DNA from: Roseiarcus sp963696665
GTDB lineage: Bacteria > Pseudomonadota > Alphaproteobacteria > Rhizobiales > Beijerinckiaceae
Assembly: GCA_963696665.1 (NCBI GenBank)
Contig: CAVOLE010000040.1
Coordinates: 44,951-108,950, forward strand
Reading direction: 5' to 3'
DNA: 64,000 nt
The position numbers and the translations under genes are program-made. The notes below the pieces were generated by a model. That model saw only the letters and a program-made list of their open reading frames with translations, had not been told where the DNA came from and did no database searches. Of this stretch, positions 1 to 9,800 are shown piece after piece. Numbering within the stretch: the first letter of the stretch is position 1; each line of letters starts with the position of its first letter.

Positions 1-49
1 AGGGTTGCTCGGGCGGACCGAGCCGAGCCTCATGCACGGAGGGCGGACC

Positions 50-1160
50 ATGGGAAAGCATAGCGAAGTCTTTGTTGGCTTTCGACGTCGCCAAGAAGAA
101 GGACGCCGTGGCGATCGCGGAAGGAGGGCGGCAGGGAGAAGTGCGGTTTCTCGGCGATGTCGAGAACTGCTTATTGCCGATCGAGAAGACGATCAAGAGA
201 CTGGCGGGCCGATACGATCGGCTGCATGTTTGTTTTTGAAGCGGGGCCGACGGGATACGGGCTTTATCGGCAGATTCAGGCTCTCGGCCACGATTGCATG
301 GTGGTCGCTCCGGCGCTGATCCCGAAACGAGCGGGCGAGCGGATCAAGACGAACCGGCGCGACGCTGTCACGTTAGCGCGGCTGCACCGCGCCGGCGAAC
401 TGACCGGAGTGTGGACGCCCGATCCGGCGCATGAGGCGGTGCGCGACCTTGTGCGGGCCCGCGAGGCGGCGGCGGACGACGTTCGCCGCAAACGCCAGCA
501 GCTTCTCTCCTTCCTGCTGCGGCACAGCCGGATTTACAGCGGCGGCGGCCATTGGACGCTGGCGCATCGGCGCTGGCTGGCCGATCAAAAGTTCGAGCAT
601 GCAGCGCAGCAGATCGTCTTCAGGAGGGCATTGACGCGATCGAAGATGCGCTCCAGCGCCTGCGCCGCCTCGAGAAACAGCTTGCTCTCATCGTGCCGGA
701 TTGGTCCATGGCGCCGATGGTGGAAGCCTATCAAGCGATGCGCGGCGCGTCGTTTCTGGTCGCCGTGACCTTTGCCGCGGAGATCGGCGACGTGCGCCGG
801 TTCGATACGCCAAGACAGCTGATGTCTTTCCTCGGTCTCGTCCCAGCGGAAAGCTCGACCGGCGATACCATCCGACGGAAGGGCCTCACTCTGGCGGGCA
901 ACCGGCGCGCGCGGCGGGCGCTGGTCGAGGCGGCCTGGTCCTATCGTTATCCGGCGCGGGTCAGCGATGCCTTGAGGACGCGCCTCGAAGGGCTGCCCAA
1001 GCCGGTGCGCGACATTGCCTGGAAGGCGCAGATCCGTCTGTGCGCCCGCTATCGCCGCCTCAGCGCCACGGGCAAGAAGCCGCCTGTCGTCGTGGCTGCG
1101 ATCGCCCGCGAGATGGCCGCTTTCCTGTGGGCCATCGGACGGGAGGTCGCGCCCGCGTAA
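50..1160 (+). pseudogene. IS110-family transposase, frameshifted remnant
   Basis: Three consecutive frames together spell one IS110-type transposase (N-terminal DEDD/RuvC-like part, C-terminal Transposase_20 part). The N-terminal words FDVAKKKDAVAIAEG lie in one frame (about 75-235), EAGPTGYGLYRQ and KTNRRDAVTLARL in a second (about 236-610), and the C-terminal RRFDTPRQLMSFLGLVPAESS and KGLTLAGNRRARRALVEAAW segment in a third (about 616-1160). The frame changes fall at short T runs near 69 and 235 and near 616. Such elements move by a DEDD recombinase guided by an element-encoded RNA. The gene cannot give full-length protein as read, so it is a dead copy unless the indels are sequence errors. 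The 5' end reaches the window edge region, so upstream element sequence may lie outside. Confidence 0.8.
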
Positions 1161-1837
1161 AACACGATGCTCTCCCGCTGCGCAGACCCGGGAGCGGAGC
1201 ACGAAAGGTGGGGAACTCCCGTCGCTAGTTATGTGGCCGAGCCTTGCGCCCGACGCCCGTCCTCTAGACCGAGGAAAGCCCCGAGACGTAGACACGGAAG
1301 GCGGTAACCAACCCGCGGATAAGAGTTTGATCGACCGTCGTCTCTCGCTCCGCTCCCAGCTCTGCGCAGCTCCCGCTCATCCTTGCCGACGGCAATCCCG
1401 CCGCACGGAACGATCGACCACGTCCGCGCCCTTGACTGCGAACATAAGAGACTAGATCGGGACACGGGCCATAGGGACGCATTTTGGTCCGGGCTGCAGT
1501 GAGGTCGCCCGGCTCTGCATCAGCACCCCGCTCGGGCCGAGCGCTCCTCCAGCGCCGCGCTCGGATCGTCCGCCGTGCGGCTTGTCTATGGATTTCACAT
1601 CAGGCGCGTAGCACCTCGGAGAGCAACCGCGGCAAGTGTCTCAAGATCGCCACATCCGCGCAGCAAGCGATGACGACGTCTGGCTCGCCGTCCCGATCGC
1701 TTCTGGCCGATTTCTGGACACCGAGCCCGGCCGCGTAATGTTTCACGGATTTCGTCCATGGTCCAGGGTGGCGCAGGGGCATCGTCAACTTGAGCGAACG
1801 CTGGGCCGAAGAGAGACGATTTTTCTTATAGCTGAGG
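1161..1837. other. Non-coding stretch downstream of IS110 remnant
   Basis: No convincing protein gene is seen here; short open frames on both strands look like chance frames in GC-rich DNA. The first 300 bases or so follow the IS110 transposase directly and may be the element's right-end non-coding part. In IS1111-type members of this family that part carries the guide (bridge) RNA. I could not define element ends or a folded RNA by eye. The rest, up to the IS6 remnant, holds nothing I recognise. Confidence 0.4.
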
Positions 1838-2330
1838 TCAGGCGGCGGCGCCCGTCCTGGAGATCTCGCGCCAGAGCGCAAAGGCTCGCTCGCGCGAAGC
1901 GCGGCGGAAGTCAGCAGTGGCGAATTCGGGATAAGGGATGTGGAAGAGGTTCGCGACTTGATCGTGAACCGACAGAAACCGTTGGGCCTGCCGGGCTGAT
2001 TTGAATCGCTTCATGATCCGTTCGCGTCGTCTTGTCTGCTGATGAGAATTCTCCGCCCGGTTGTTCAGCCCCTTGTGCTGGCGGTGTTCAACGCGAAGAT
2101 CCATCTTCGCTCTTGCCGCGCCGTATGAACCGAGCTTGTCGGTGATCATGACGCGCGGCGGCGTCACGGCGGATTTCAGGAGCTTCCTCATAAGCCTTTG
2201 CGCCGCGCGCGTGTCTCTTCGACGCTGGATCAAGACGTCAAGAACGAAGCCATTCTGATCGACGGCGCGCCACAGCCAGTGTTGCTCGCCCGCGATCGAG
2301 CCGGAGACCTCAGATGTCCGTTGCGCGTTC
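1838..2330 (-). pseudogene. IS6-family transposase, 5'-truncated
   Basis: The minus strand encodes the catalytic half of an IS6/IS240-type DDE transposase. Reading from about 2330, the frame gives SIAGEQHWLWRAVDQNGFVLDV, RRRDTRAAQRLMRKLL, TDKLGSYGAA, the HRQHKGLNNRAENSHQ motif (including the N-rich D/E region), then RRRERIMKRFKSARQAQRFL typical of the C-terminus. The N-terminal third (helix-turn-helix part) is missing: sequence beyond about 2330 no longer matches and mbfA ends at 2412. No start codon with an RBS serves this fragment. It is an IS remnant left between the IS110 copy and mbfA. Confidence 0.8.
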
Positions 2331-2411
2331 CGATATCTATGGCGGCGCGATCATTCCCTTCGCGCCGTTCACCGGCTCTCACCCCTCGTAGCTTGTGCGC
2401 GCGGCTTCTCG

Positions 2412-3371
2412 TCAGCTTGAGCCAATTAGGATTCCCGCCGCCAGCACCAAAGCGCCGCCGATCATCACCTTGGCGGCCGCCGACAGCGGCGGGGTCTCCA
2501 TGTATCGCCACTGAATCCAGGCGATGGTGATCAATTCGACGACCACCACGATGAACGCGATGACCGTCGCGGTGTAAAAATTGGGGATCAGGAACGGCAG
2601 GGTATGGCCGATGCCGCCCGCCGTCGTCATGAGCCCGCAAACGAGGCCGCGCAGCAGCGGCGCACCGCGCCCCGACAGCTTGCCGTCGTCCGACAGCGCC
2701 TCCGCGAAGCCCATCGAAATTCCGGCCCCAATCGACGCCGCGAGGCCGACGACGAATGCGTTCCAAGGATTATGAGTCGCGAAAGCCGCGGCGAACACCG
2801 GCGCGAGCGTCGACACCGACCCGTCCATCAGGCCGACAAGGCCGGGCTGGATGATCTGCAGGACAAACCGCCGGCGCTCGTTCTCGGCTTCGTCGTGCCG
2901 GACGGAGTCGGTCAGCACCTGATGCTCGAGGCCGGTGGCGAGCTGGTCGTGCTTGTCCTCGGCCTCGGCAAGGTCGCCGAGCAGCTTGCGGATCGACGCG
3001 TCGGTCGTGCGGGTCAAAGCCTGACGGTAGAAGCGCGCCGCGGCGCGCTCCATGTCGTGAGTTTGCTCGCGCGCTGCTTCGAGGCCGAGCGGCTTCATCT
3101 GCCAAACCGGTTTCTGCGGAATGTAGCCGCGGATGTCCTGGCGGCGCACCAGCGGGATATGCTCGCCGAATTTCGACACGAACAGATCGATGAGCCAGCG
3201 GCGGTGTGTGTTCTCCTCCGCCGCCATTTCGTCGAATACTTTGGCGGTCGCGGGGTAGTCCTCGTGCAGGCCGTCGGCGAAATCGGCGTAAATGCGCGCG
3301 TCCTCTTCCTCATTGCTGATGGCGAGGGCGAGAATCTCGCGCTCAGACAGGTCGTCGAACTTGCGCATCAA
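2412..3371 (-). CDS. mbfA: MbfA-type membrane-bound ferritin / VIT1-like exporter
   Basis: This 319-residue protein joins an N-terminal ferritin-like di-iron domain (about residues 1-165, with Glu-rich helices such as ISNEEEDARIYADF, AAEENTHRRWL and AEAEDKHDQLA) to a C-terminal VIT1/CCC1-type membrane domain (about 175-319, starting PGLVGLMDGSVSTLAPVF and containing several hydrophobic helices). This is the architecture of MbfA of Bradyrhizobium and Agrobacterium, an inner-membrane iron exporter that protects against iron and peroxide stress. Length matches the family. The start is MMRKFDDLS; either Met could serve. Homologues are repressed by Irr; an imperfect inverted repeat lies at 3423-3442 upstream but I cannot assign it as an Irr box with confidence. 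The gene stands alone, just beyond an IS remnant. Confidence 0.9.
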   Translation of the reverse strand: MMRKFDDLSEREILALAISNEEEDARIYADFADGLHEDYPATAKVFDEMAAEENTHRRWLIDLFVSKFGEHIPLVRRQDIRGYIPQKPVWQMKPLGLEAAREQTHDMERAAARFYRQALTRTTDASIRKLLGDLAEAEDKHDQLATGLEHQVLTDSVRHDEAENERRRFVLQIIQPGLVGLMDGSVSTLAPVFAAAFATHNPWNAFVVGLAASIGAGISMGFAEALSDDGKLSGRGAPLLRGLVCGLMTTAGGIGHTLPFLIPNFYTATVIAFIVVVVELITIAWIQWRYMETPPLSAAAKVMIGGALVLAAGILIGSS

Positions 3372-3606
3372 TCGCGTTTCTCGGAAATCCCCGTCTGGTC
3401 GCGGCCCCCCGCGACATCGCTTCCTAACATGCCGTTCTAGGGTTCAGCTGTCGTTTGGGCAAGACGCCGCTCGAATCCGGAAGCGGTTTGAAGAACGCGC
3501 CGAAATCCGGTCTCTTGCTCCACCTTCAGTCACGTTGGAGTCGACGATTCCGGTTGGTTTCACGAGACCCGGAAGGCGTCTCGACTTTCGGCGGATCGCC
3601 GGGACA

Positions 3607-3659
3607 TTAGCGAGTCCGTTTTGAGCATTTCCAACGGGTTGCGGCGCGATTAGCGAGTC
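3607..3659 (-). repeat. Dispersed intergenic repeat, divergent copy
   Basis: Read on the minus strand, a CGCAACCCGTTGGAAA leader sits between two direct copies of an 11-base word (ATTAGCGAGTC on the plus strand, at 3607-3617 and 3649-3659). The leader matches those of the copies at 10396, 45867 and 59405, and the word contains CGCTAAT, also found in the copy at 59405-59515. Confidence 0.4.
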
Positions 3660-3728
3660 ACCTCCCCGGCTCCAGCGTCATCCTAAGTTATACATTATCC
3701 ATATGTTTATTACAGAACTTTTCCAGTA

Positions 3729-3755
3729 GGTCGGGGCGGACTGGCCACCCCGACC
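3729..3755 (-). terminator. Candidate hairpin terminator after the sulfatase gene
   Basis: Perfect 8-bp arms GGTCGGGG and CCCCGACC with an 11-base loop lie 17 bases beyond the sulfatase stop codon. There is no clear U-run after the stem on the minus strand, so it may be a transcript-stabilising hairpin and not an intrinsic terminator. Confidence 0.4.
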
Positions 3756-3771
3756 GTGATTTCAACCCCCG

Positions 3772-5316
3772 TCAGTGCATGCCGCCCGCGACGTCGTGCA
3801 TCGCGGCCAACGCCTGATCGAGGGTGAAGGTGTTCGGCTTCTGAATGGGCGGGAAGTCCTTGAAGGTTGCCGCCCACTGCGACGCCGCCGCCTGCGCTCC
3901 GTAGATCATGTAGACATGGCGGAGGAACCATTCGTAGTAGGTGTTCGACGTCTGGTCCGCGCGCTCAAACGGGTCGGTGCGAAGGTTGAACAGCTTCGGC
4001 ACCCGAAGTTTGGTGAACGGCTCCGCCCATACCTGCAGCGTGCCCACGCAGCGCTGCTCCATGAAGACGACCTTCCAATTGTCGAAGCGACAGCCCAACA
4101 CGTCGCCGTCGTCGCTCAGATACATGAAGAAATTGCGAGGGCTCTTTTTCTGCTGGCCGGTGAGGTAGGGCAGCAGATTGTAGGCGTCGAGGTGATTCTT
4201 GTAGGTGCGGCCGATCGCCTGGTAGCCCTTCTTCAGCTTCTCCGTGACGTCCGGGTCGCCGGCCATGGCGAGGAAGGTCGGGAACCAGTCGTGATGCTGG
4301 ATGATCTCGTTCGAGATCTGACCGGCTTTGATCTTTTCCGGCCAGCGCACCAGCATCGGGACACGGAAGGCGCCCTCCCAGTTGGTGTTCTTCTCGCTGC
4401 GGAACGGCGTCATCGCTCCGTCCGGCCATGAGTTCATGTGCGGGCCGTTGTCGGTCGAGTACATGACGAAGGTGTTGTCGGCGATCTTGAGTTCGTCCAA
4501 GAAATCGAGCGCCTGGCCGACGTTCTTGTCGTGGTCGATCATCGTGTCGTGATAGGGCGACTGCCAGCGTCCGGCCTGTCCTTTGCTCTCGGGCTTGGTG
4601 TGCGTGTAGAGATGCATGTGAGTGAAGTTGAGCCAGACGAAGAACGGCTTGCCCGCGTCATTGGCCTCCTTCATGAACCGTTTGGCTTCCTTGACGAAAT
4701 CGTCGTCACAGGTCTCCATGCGCTTCTTCGTCAGCGGGCCGGTGTCCTCGATCTTCTGCTTGCCGACCTTGCCCCAGCGCGGCTGGACGGTCGCATCGTC
4801 CGTGTCCGTCGCCCAGGAATGCATGACCCCGCGCGGCCCGAAGGTCTTGTGGAAGTTGGGAAAGTCCTTCTCGTCCGGATAGTCGTCCATCTCCGGCTCT
4901 TCTTCGGCGTTGAGGTGATAGAGGTTGCCGTAGAATTCGTCGAAGCCGTGGTTGGTCGGCAGCATCGAATTGAGATCGCCGAGGTGGTTCTTGCCGAACT
5001 GGCCCGTGGCGTAGCCTTGGTTCTTGAGCGCGGCGGCGATGGTGATGATCTTTTCGTTCATGCCGACCGGGGCGCCGGGGATACCGACCTTCGAGAGACC
5101 CGTGCGATAGACGCTCTGCCCGGTGATGAAGGACGAGCGGCCCGCCGTGCAGGACTGTTCGCCGTACGAGTCGGTGAACAGCATGCCCTCCTTGGCGAGG
5201 CGGTCGATATTGGGCGTCTGGTAGCCCATGAGGCCGTGCGAATAGCAGCTTAAATTCGCGATGCCGATGTCGTCGCCCCAGATGACGAGAATATTCGGCT
5301 TGTCTGTCTTAGGCAT
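3772..5316 (-). CDS. Arylsulfatase-type sulfatase (sulfatase family S1)
   Basis: A 514-residue formylglycine-dependent sulfatase that would hydrolyse sulfate esters. The start MPKTDKPNILVIWGDDIG contains the metal-binding Asp pair (D15-D16). The activation signature C-x-A-x-R is present as CTAGR with Cys56 as the residue converted to formylglycine. Further family motifs are GKNHLGD (catalytic Lys/His), NHGFDEFYG and YSTDNGPHMNSWPDG. An AGGAGAGGG ribosome site precedes the ATG. No signal peptide is visible, so the enzyme appears cytoplasmic, unlike many arylsulfatases. No formylglycine-generating enzyme or sulfate-ester transporter is in the window. Substrate unknown. Confidence 0.9.
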   Translation of the reverse strand: MPKTDKPNILVIWGDDIGIANLSCYSHGLMGYQTPNIDRLAKEGMLFTDSYGEQSCTAGRSSFITGQSVYRTGLSKVGIPGAPVGMNEKIITIAAALKNQGYATGQFGKNHLGDLNSMLPTNHGFDEFYGNLYHLNAEEEPEMDDYPDEKDFPNFHKTFGPRGVMHSWATDTDDATVQPRWGKVGKQKIEDTGPLTKKRMETCDDDFVKEAKRFMKEANDAGKPFFVWLNFTHMHLYTHTKPESKGQAGRWQSPYHDTMIDHDKNVGQALDFLDELKIADNTFVMYSTDNGPHMNSWPDGAMTPFRSEKNTNWEGAFRVPMLVRWPEKIKAGQISNEIIQHHDWFPTFLAMAGDPDVTEKLKKGYQAIGRTYKNHLDAYNLLPYLTGQQKKSPRNFFMYLSDDGDVLGCRFDNWKVVFMEQRCVGTLQVWAEPFTKLRVPKLFNLRTDPFERADQTSNTYYEWFLRHVYMIYGAQAAASQWAATFKDFPPIQKPNTFTLDQALAAMHDVAGGMH

Positions 5317-5418
5317 TTCCCTCTCCTGTCTTTGAACTGAGTATCAAACGACCGATGTGGTCCAGCGTGGGTGAGGCGGGCCCGGAACTATCATTCCAAG
5401 CTGGAGCCGAGCTCTTCG

Positions 5419-5868
5419 TTATTCGAACGGTCCGACGTGAAACGCCATGCTGACGATCGCCACGACGCCGATGACGAGAAGAATGAGCGCGGTAATCAAC
5501 GTCAGCGACAACGGAAATCGGCTCTCGCCATGAACGAGCCCTTCCTCCCGCATCGACTCGCGCAAATGGCGCAGCTCCAGCATGAACTGCACGTGATAGA
5601 CGATGCCGAGAACGAGCATCACGATACCCAGCCCAACCAGAGCGAGGCCAAAGTTGCGAGGCGCCGCGGCTTTGGTGATGATGTCCTGATCGCGCAGCTT
5701 CTGGAACACTTGCGCGATGGTGAAACCGAAGCCGATCAGCGACAGCGAAGTGCGGATCACGGACATGAGCGTCCGGTCGGCGCTCATGCGCGTACGCTGA
5801 AACGACATGCCCGTTCGGCGCGCGGCGAGCTCGGTATTGACGTCGAACTTGAGATCGGGGCTCGCCAT
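5419..5868 (-). CDS. DUF202 family small membrane protein
   Basis: About 149 residues. A charged N-terminus (NTELAARRTGMSFQRTRMSADRTLMSVIRTSLSLIGFGF) is followed by the first of three hydrophobic helices (about residues 40-55, 70-95 and 120-145). The short motif FQRTRMSADRTLMSVIRTSL is the hallmark of DUF202 proteins (YidH-like), whose role is unknown. A longer in-frame extension exists, but MASPDLKFDVNTELAARR at 5868 fits the family's N-terminus better. It lies directly behind another membrane protein gene (stop at 5892), so the two are probably cotranscribed. Confidence 0.75.
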   Translation of the reverse strand: MASPDLKFDVNTELAARRTGMSFQRTRMSADRTLMSVIRTSLSLIGFGFTIAQVFQKLRDQDIITKAAAPRNFGLALVGLGIVMLVLGIVYHVQFMLELRHLRESMREEGLVHGESRFPLSLTLITALILLVIGVVAIVSMAFHVGPFE

Positions 5869-5891
5869 CGTTTTCTCTGCGACTAAGCGGC

Positions 5892-6398
5892 TCAGCTCGA
5901 GACGAGCCGGGCGACCCAATGATGGGCAATGCGCCGAATCGGACCGCGCAGCACGAAATAAGGAACAAACGCCAACAAAATTGCAATCACTGCCGCTTGG
6001 CCAGGGTAGAACGTCTTGAACACCACCCATTGATAAATGGTGTCCATCACGACTTCGAGAATGATGATCCTCGCCGTCGAGATGATGCCTTCCCAGAGAC
6101 GTCCGCTACGTCCTTGGGGGTCGCGCACGCCATGGATCAGAGCCCAGAAATACGGCCGCCGCCCGAGTCGGGCGTCATGGACGCCATCTCGCAGCGCAGC
6201 GATGATCGCCATCGCCGGCTGCAGAATGAAGCGAAACGTCATCGGGCCGCCGGGCCGATCGAGAACATCGTTCCAAAGACGACCAAGACTTTCCGCAGAG
6301 ATCCCATACCAGGTCACTGCGAGGATGAGGAGCGCGAGCAGGATCGCGACAGCGAGGCGCGCCTGCAGAATCGCGCTTTTCGACGGGCCGTTAATCAC
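5892..6398 (-). CDS. Conserved multi-pass membrane protein
   Basis: About 168 residues from a GTG start at 6398 (INGPSKSAILQARLAVAILL). One hydrophobic helix lies near the N-terminus (AILLALLILAVTWYGI) and others around residues 55-70 (FILQPAMAIIAAL) and 125-160 (IYQWVVFKTFYPGQAAVIAILLAFVPYFVLRGPI). A central segment reads GRRPYFWALIHGVRDPQGRSG. I recognise it only as a conserved hypothetical inner-membrane protein. An upstream in-frame extension to 6602 would overlap the divergent HigA gene and reads unlike membrane protein, so the shorter start is preferred; no strong ribosome site is seen. It precedes the DUF202 gene by 23 bases, suggesting an operon. Confidence 0.6.
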   Translation of the reverse strand: MINGPSKSAILQARLAVAILLALLILAVTWYGISAESLGRLWNDVLDRPGGPMTFRFILQPAMAIIAALRDGVHDARLGRRPYFWALIHGVRDPQGRSGRLWEGIISTARIIILEVVMDTIYQWVVFKTFYPGQAAVIAILLAFVPYFVLRGPIRRIAHHWVARLVSS

Positions 6399-6501
6399 AG
6401 CGCCGACATTTCTTGCCGGATGCGATAGACAATGCACGAGGCGTTCGGCCGCAGGGCGTCGGATGTTGATTTGGTCGACCGCCATTGAAGGAAGACAAGC
6501 C

Positions 6502-6792
6502 GTGCCGATGAAGAATCCAGCGCATCCGGGCGAGATGATCGGCGACAGCCTCGCCGAGGCTGGCGTTTCGGCTGTCGCCGCCGCCAAGGGCTTGGGCGTC
6601 ACGCGTCAGCAGCTTCACAATCTCATCGCTGGGCGTAGCGGCGTCACTCCCGAGATGGCCGTGAGGCTTGAGAAAGCCCTTGGGAGCGCCGCCGACAGGT
6701 GGTTGCGGATGCAGGCCAATTACGACCTTGCACAAATAATCGGGCGCGCGAAGCGCATTCAAGTCAAACGCCTCGCGCCGGACGTCGCCTAG
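6502..6792 (+). CDS. HigA-family antitoxin (XRE-type), apparently without toxin
   Basis: A 96-residue helix-turn-helix protein with the HigA/VapI signature: N-terminal NPAHPGEMIGDSLAEAG, the HTH VSAVAAAKGLGVTRQQLHNLIAGRSGVTPEMAVRLEKALG and the C-terminal WLRMQANYDLAQI. HigA neutralises the RNase HigB and represses its own operon. A GTG start at 6502 follows a GAAGGAAG ribosome site; an ATG two codons downstream is the alternative. HigB normally lies directly upstream, but that DNA is occupied by the 5' region of a divergent membrane protein gene and no RelE/HigB-like frame is seen on either side. It may be a solitary antitoxin or transcription regulator. Confidence 0.85.
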   Translation: MPMKNPAHPGEMIGDSLAEAGVSAVAAAKGLGVTRQQLHNLIAGRSGVTPEMAVRLEKALGSAADRWLRMQANYDLAQIIGRAKRIQVKRLAPDVA

Positions 6793-6869
6793 CGCTAAAG
6801 ACCCCACCCGATTGTGCGGCGCAGCAGACTGTGAAAGTGTCTTTGATCCGTTAAGAACCCCCGCGAGCC

Positions 6870-9800
6870 ATGTCGATCCGAGCCGCCATCCACCACCTCA
6901 CACACTACAAATACGACCGACCGGTGTCCCTCGGCCCGCAGATCATCAGGCTGAGGCCGGCGCCTCACAGCCGCACCCGGGTTATTTCGCACTCGCTGAA
7001 GGTTTCGCCCGCGAACCATTTCGTGAACCACCAGCAGGACCCGTACGGCAATTGGCTCGCGCGCTACGTGTTTCCCGAGCTGGCGACGGAGCTTAAGATT
7101 GAGGTCGACGTCGTCGCCGACATGACGGTCTACAATCCGTTCGACTTCTTCGTCGAGGAGAGCGCGGAGAACTGGCCGTTCGAATATGGCGAGGACCTGA
7201 GGCCCGACCTCGTCATCTACCGCACGCCCGAGCACGCTGGACCTCGGCTTCAGGCCTTCTTAAGCGGGGTTGATCGCACGCCCAGGCGCACCATCGATTT
7301 CGTCGTCGACCTCAATCGCCGGCTTGCGGGCGAGATCGAATATCTCATCCGGATGGAGCCGGGGGTGCAAAGCCCGGAGGAGACGTTCGAACGCGGTTCC
7401 GGATCATGCCGCGATTCGAGCTGGCTGCTGGTGCAGATCCTGCGCAACCTGGGCCTCGCGGCGCGGTTTGTGTCCGGCTACCTCATCCAGCTCAAGCCCG
7501 ATCGGGTCGCGCTCGACGGCCCGCCCGGCACGGATCACGACTTCACCGATCTCCACGCCTGGGCGGAAGTCTACCTGCCCGGCGCCGGCTGGATCGGGCT
7601 CGATCCGACCTCCGGCCTCTTGACCGGCGAAAGCCATATTCCCCTTGCTGCGACGCCTCACTATCGCAACGCGGCGCCGATCTCGGGCGGCTATACGGGC
7701 TTCGCCAATGTCGACTTCGCCTTCGACATGCGGGTCGAGCGCGTGTCCGAACATCCCCGCATCACCAAGCCGTTTTCGGAGGAGGCATGGGCTGCGCTCG
7801 ATGCTCTGGGCGAGGATGTCGACGAGAAGCTCAAGGCCGACGACGTCCGCCTGACGATGGGCGGCGAGCCGACCTTCGTCTCCATTGACGACTTTGAATC
7901 GGGCGAATGGAACGCGGACGCGGTCGGCCCGACCAAGCGCGCGCTTGCCGACCGGCTGATCCGGCGCCTGCGCGACCGGTTCGCGCCCGGCGGCTTCCTG
8001 CACTACGGCCAGGGCAAATGGTATCCGGGCAAGTCCCTGCCCCGCTGGACGTTTTCGCTTTACTGGCGGCGCGACTTGAAGCCGATCTGGCTCGACCCCA
8101 AGAGCATCGCGACGGAAGGAGAGCAGACCGGCGCGACCAAGGAAAAGGCCGAGGCGCTCATCGGCGCGATCGCGTCAGAGCTCGGCATTGCGCCCGATTA
8201 TGTCGCCCCGGCCTACGAGGATCCTGCCGAGTGGCTGGTGAAAGAGGCCAACCTGCCGCCGAACGTCTCGCCGGAGAATTCCGAGCTCAAGGATCCCGAG
8301 GCGCGTCATCGCATCGCCCGCGTCTTCTCGCGCGGCCTGACCGAACCTTCCGGCTATGTGCTGCCCGTCCAGCGCTGGCAGGCGAAGGCTGAGGGGTTAC
8401 GCTGGCGCAGCGAGAAATGGAAAACCCGCCGCGGCGCCCTGCACCTCGTCCCCGGCGACAGCCCGGTCGGCTACCGTCTCCCCTTGGGCGCCCTGCCTTA
8501 CATTCCGCCGTCCTCGTACCCCTATGTCGTCGAGGCCGACCCTACCGAGCCGCGCGGACCGCTGCCGAACTTCCACGATGCGCGGGAGCGCGCGCAGCGG
8601 GTCGCCTCATTCGCTGCCGCCGAAGGGGCCGCGCAGGAGCGGGTCGAGCAGCGGCTCGGGGACATCGACGGCGCGGTCCGCACCGCTGTGACGGTCGAGG
8701 CGCGCGACGGACGCTTGTGCGTTTTTCTGCCGCCGGTCGAGCGTCTCGAGGATTATCTCGATCTGGTCGCCGCGGCCGAAGCGGCTGCGGAAAAAATCGG
8801 CCTCAAGGTGCAGATCGAGGGCTACCCGCCTCCGGTCGATCCGCGCCTCAACGTCATTCGCGTCGCGCCGGACCCGGGCGTGATCGAGGTCAACATCCAC
8901 CCCGCATCGAGCTGGCGCGAATGCGTCGCAACGACCGAAGCGATCTACGAGGAGGCGCGGCTTTCGCGCCTCGGCGCCGACAAGTTCATGATCGACGGCA
9001 AGCATGCGGGAACCGGCGGCGGCAATCATGTCGTCGTCGGCGGGCAGACGCCGCTCGACAGCCCGTTCCTTAGGCGCCCCGACCTGCTCAAGAGCCTCAT
9101 CGTCTATTGGCTCAGGCGCCCGAGCTTGAGCTACCTCTTTTCCGGCCTGTTCATCGGTCCGACCAGCCAGGCGCCGCGTATCGACGAAGCGCGCCACGAC
9201 AGCCTTTACGAGCTGGAGATCGCGCTTGGCCAGATCCCGAAACCCGCCGACGGCGCCGCCCCGCGGCCGTGGCTGCTCGATCGCCTGTTGCGCAACCTCC
9301 TCACCGACGTGACCGGCAACACCCATCGGGCCGAGATCTGCATCGACAAGCTCTATTCCCCCGACGGGCCGACCGGCCGCCTTGGCCTCGTCGAGTTCCG
9401 GGGCTTCGAGATGCCGCCGGACGCGCGCATGAGCCTCGCGCAGCAGCTCTTGATCCGCGCGATTCTCCTCCGGCTATGGCGAGATCCGCTGAATGGGCCG
9501 CTGCCGCGCTGGGGCGCGTCGCTGCACGACCGGTTCATGCTGCCGCATTGCGTGTGGGAAGATTTTCTCGACGTCCTCGCCGATCTCAAGGCGCATGGGC
9601 TCCCTTTCCGCTCCGACTGGTACGAGGCGCAAGCCGAGTTTCGTTTTCCATTCTGCGGCGAGGTCGAATACGAGGGCGTCCAGCTCGAACTGCGCCAGGC
9701 GCTCGAGCCTTGGCACGTGCTGGGCGAAACAGGCGCGATCGGCGGCACCGCGCGCTATACCAACTCTTCCACCGAACGTCTTCAGGTCAAGCTCACGACC

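Larger units (their letters stand above)
3372..3771. other. Intergenic region upstream of mbfA
   Basis: This 400-base stretch carries the mbfA promoter region, an imperfect inverted repeat CCTAAC(n)GTTCTAGG at 3423-3442, one divergent copy of the dispersed repeat described separately (3607-3659), and a hairpin at 3729-3755 behind the sulfatase gene. No protein gene is supported. Confidence 0.5.

Noticed and set aside
3423..3442. Irr (iron control) box upstream of mbfA
   Set aside because: The inverted repeat is imperfect and does not match the TTTAGAA-type consensus well enough to call.
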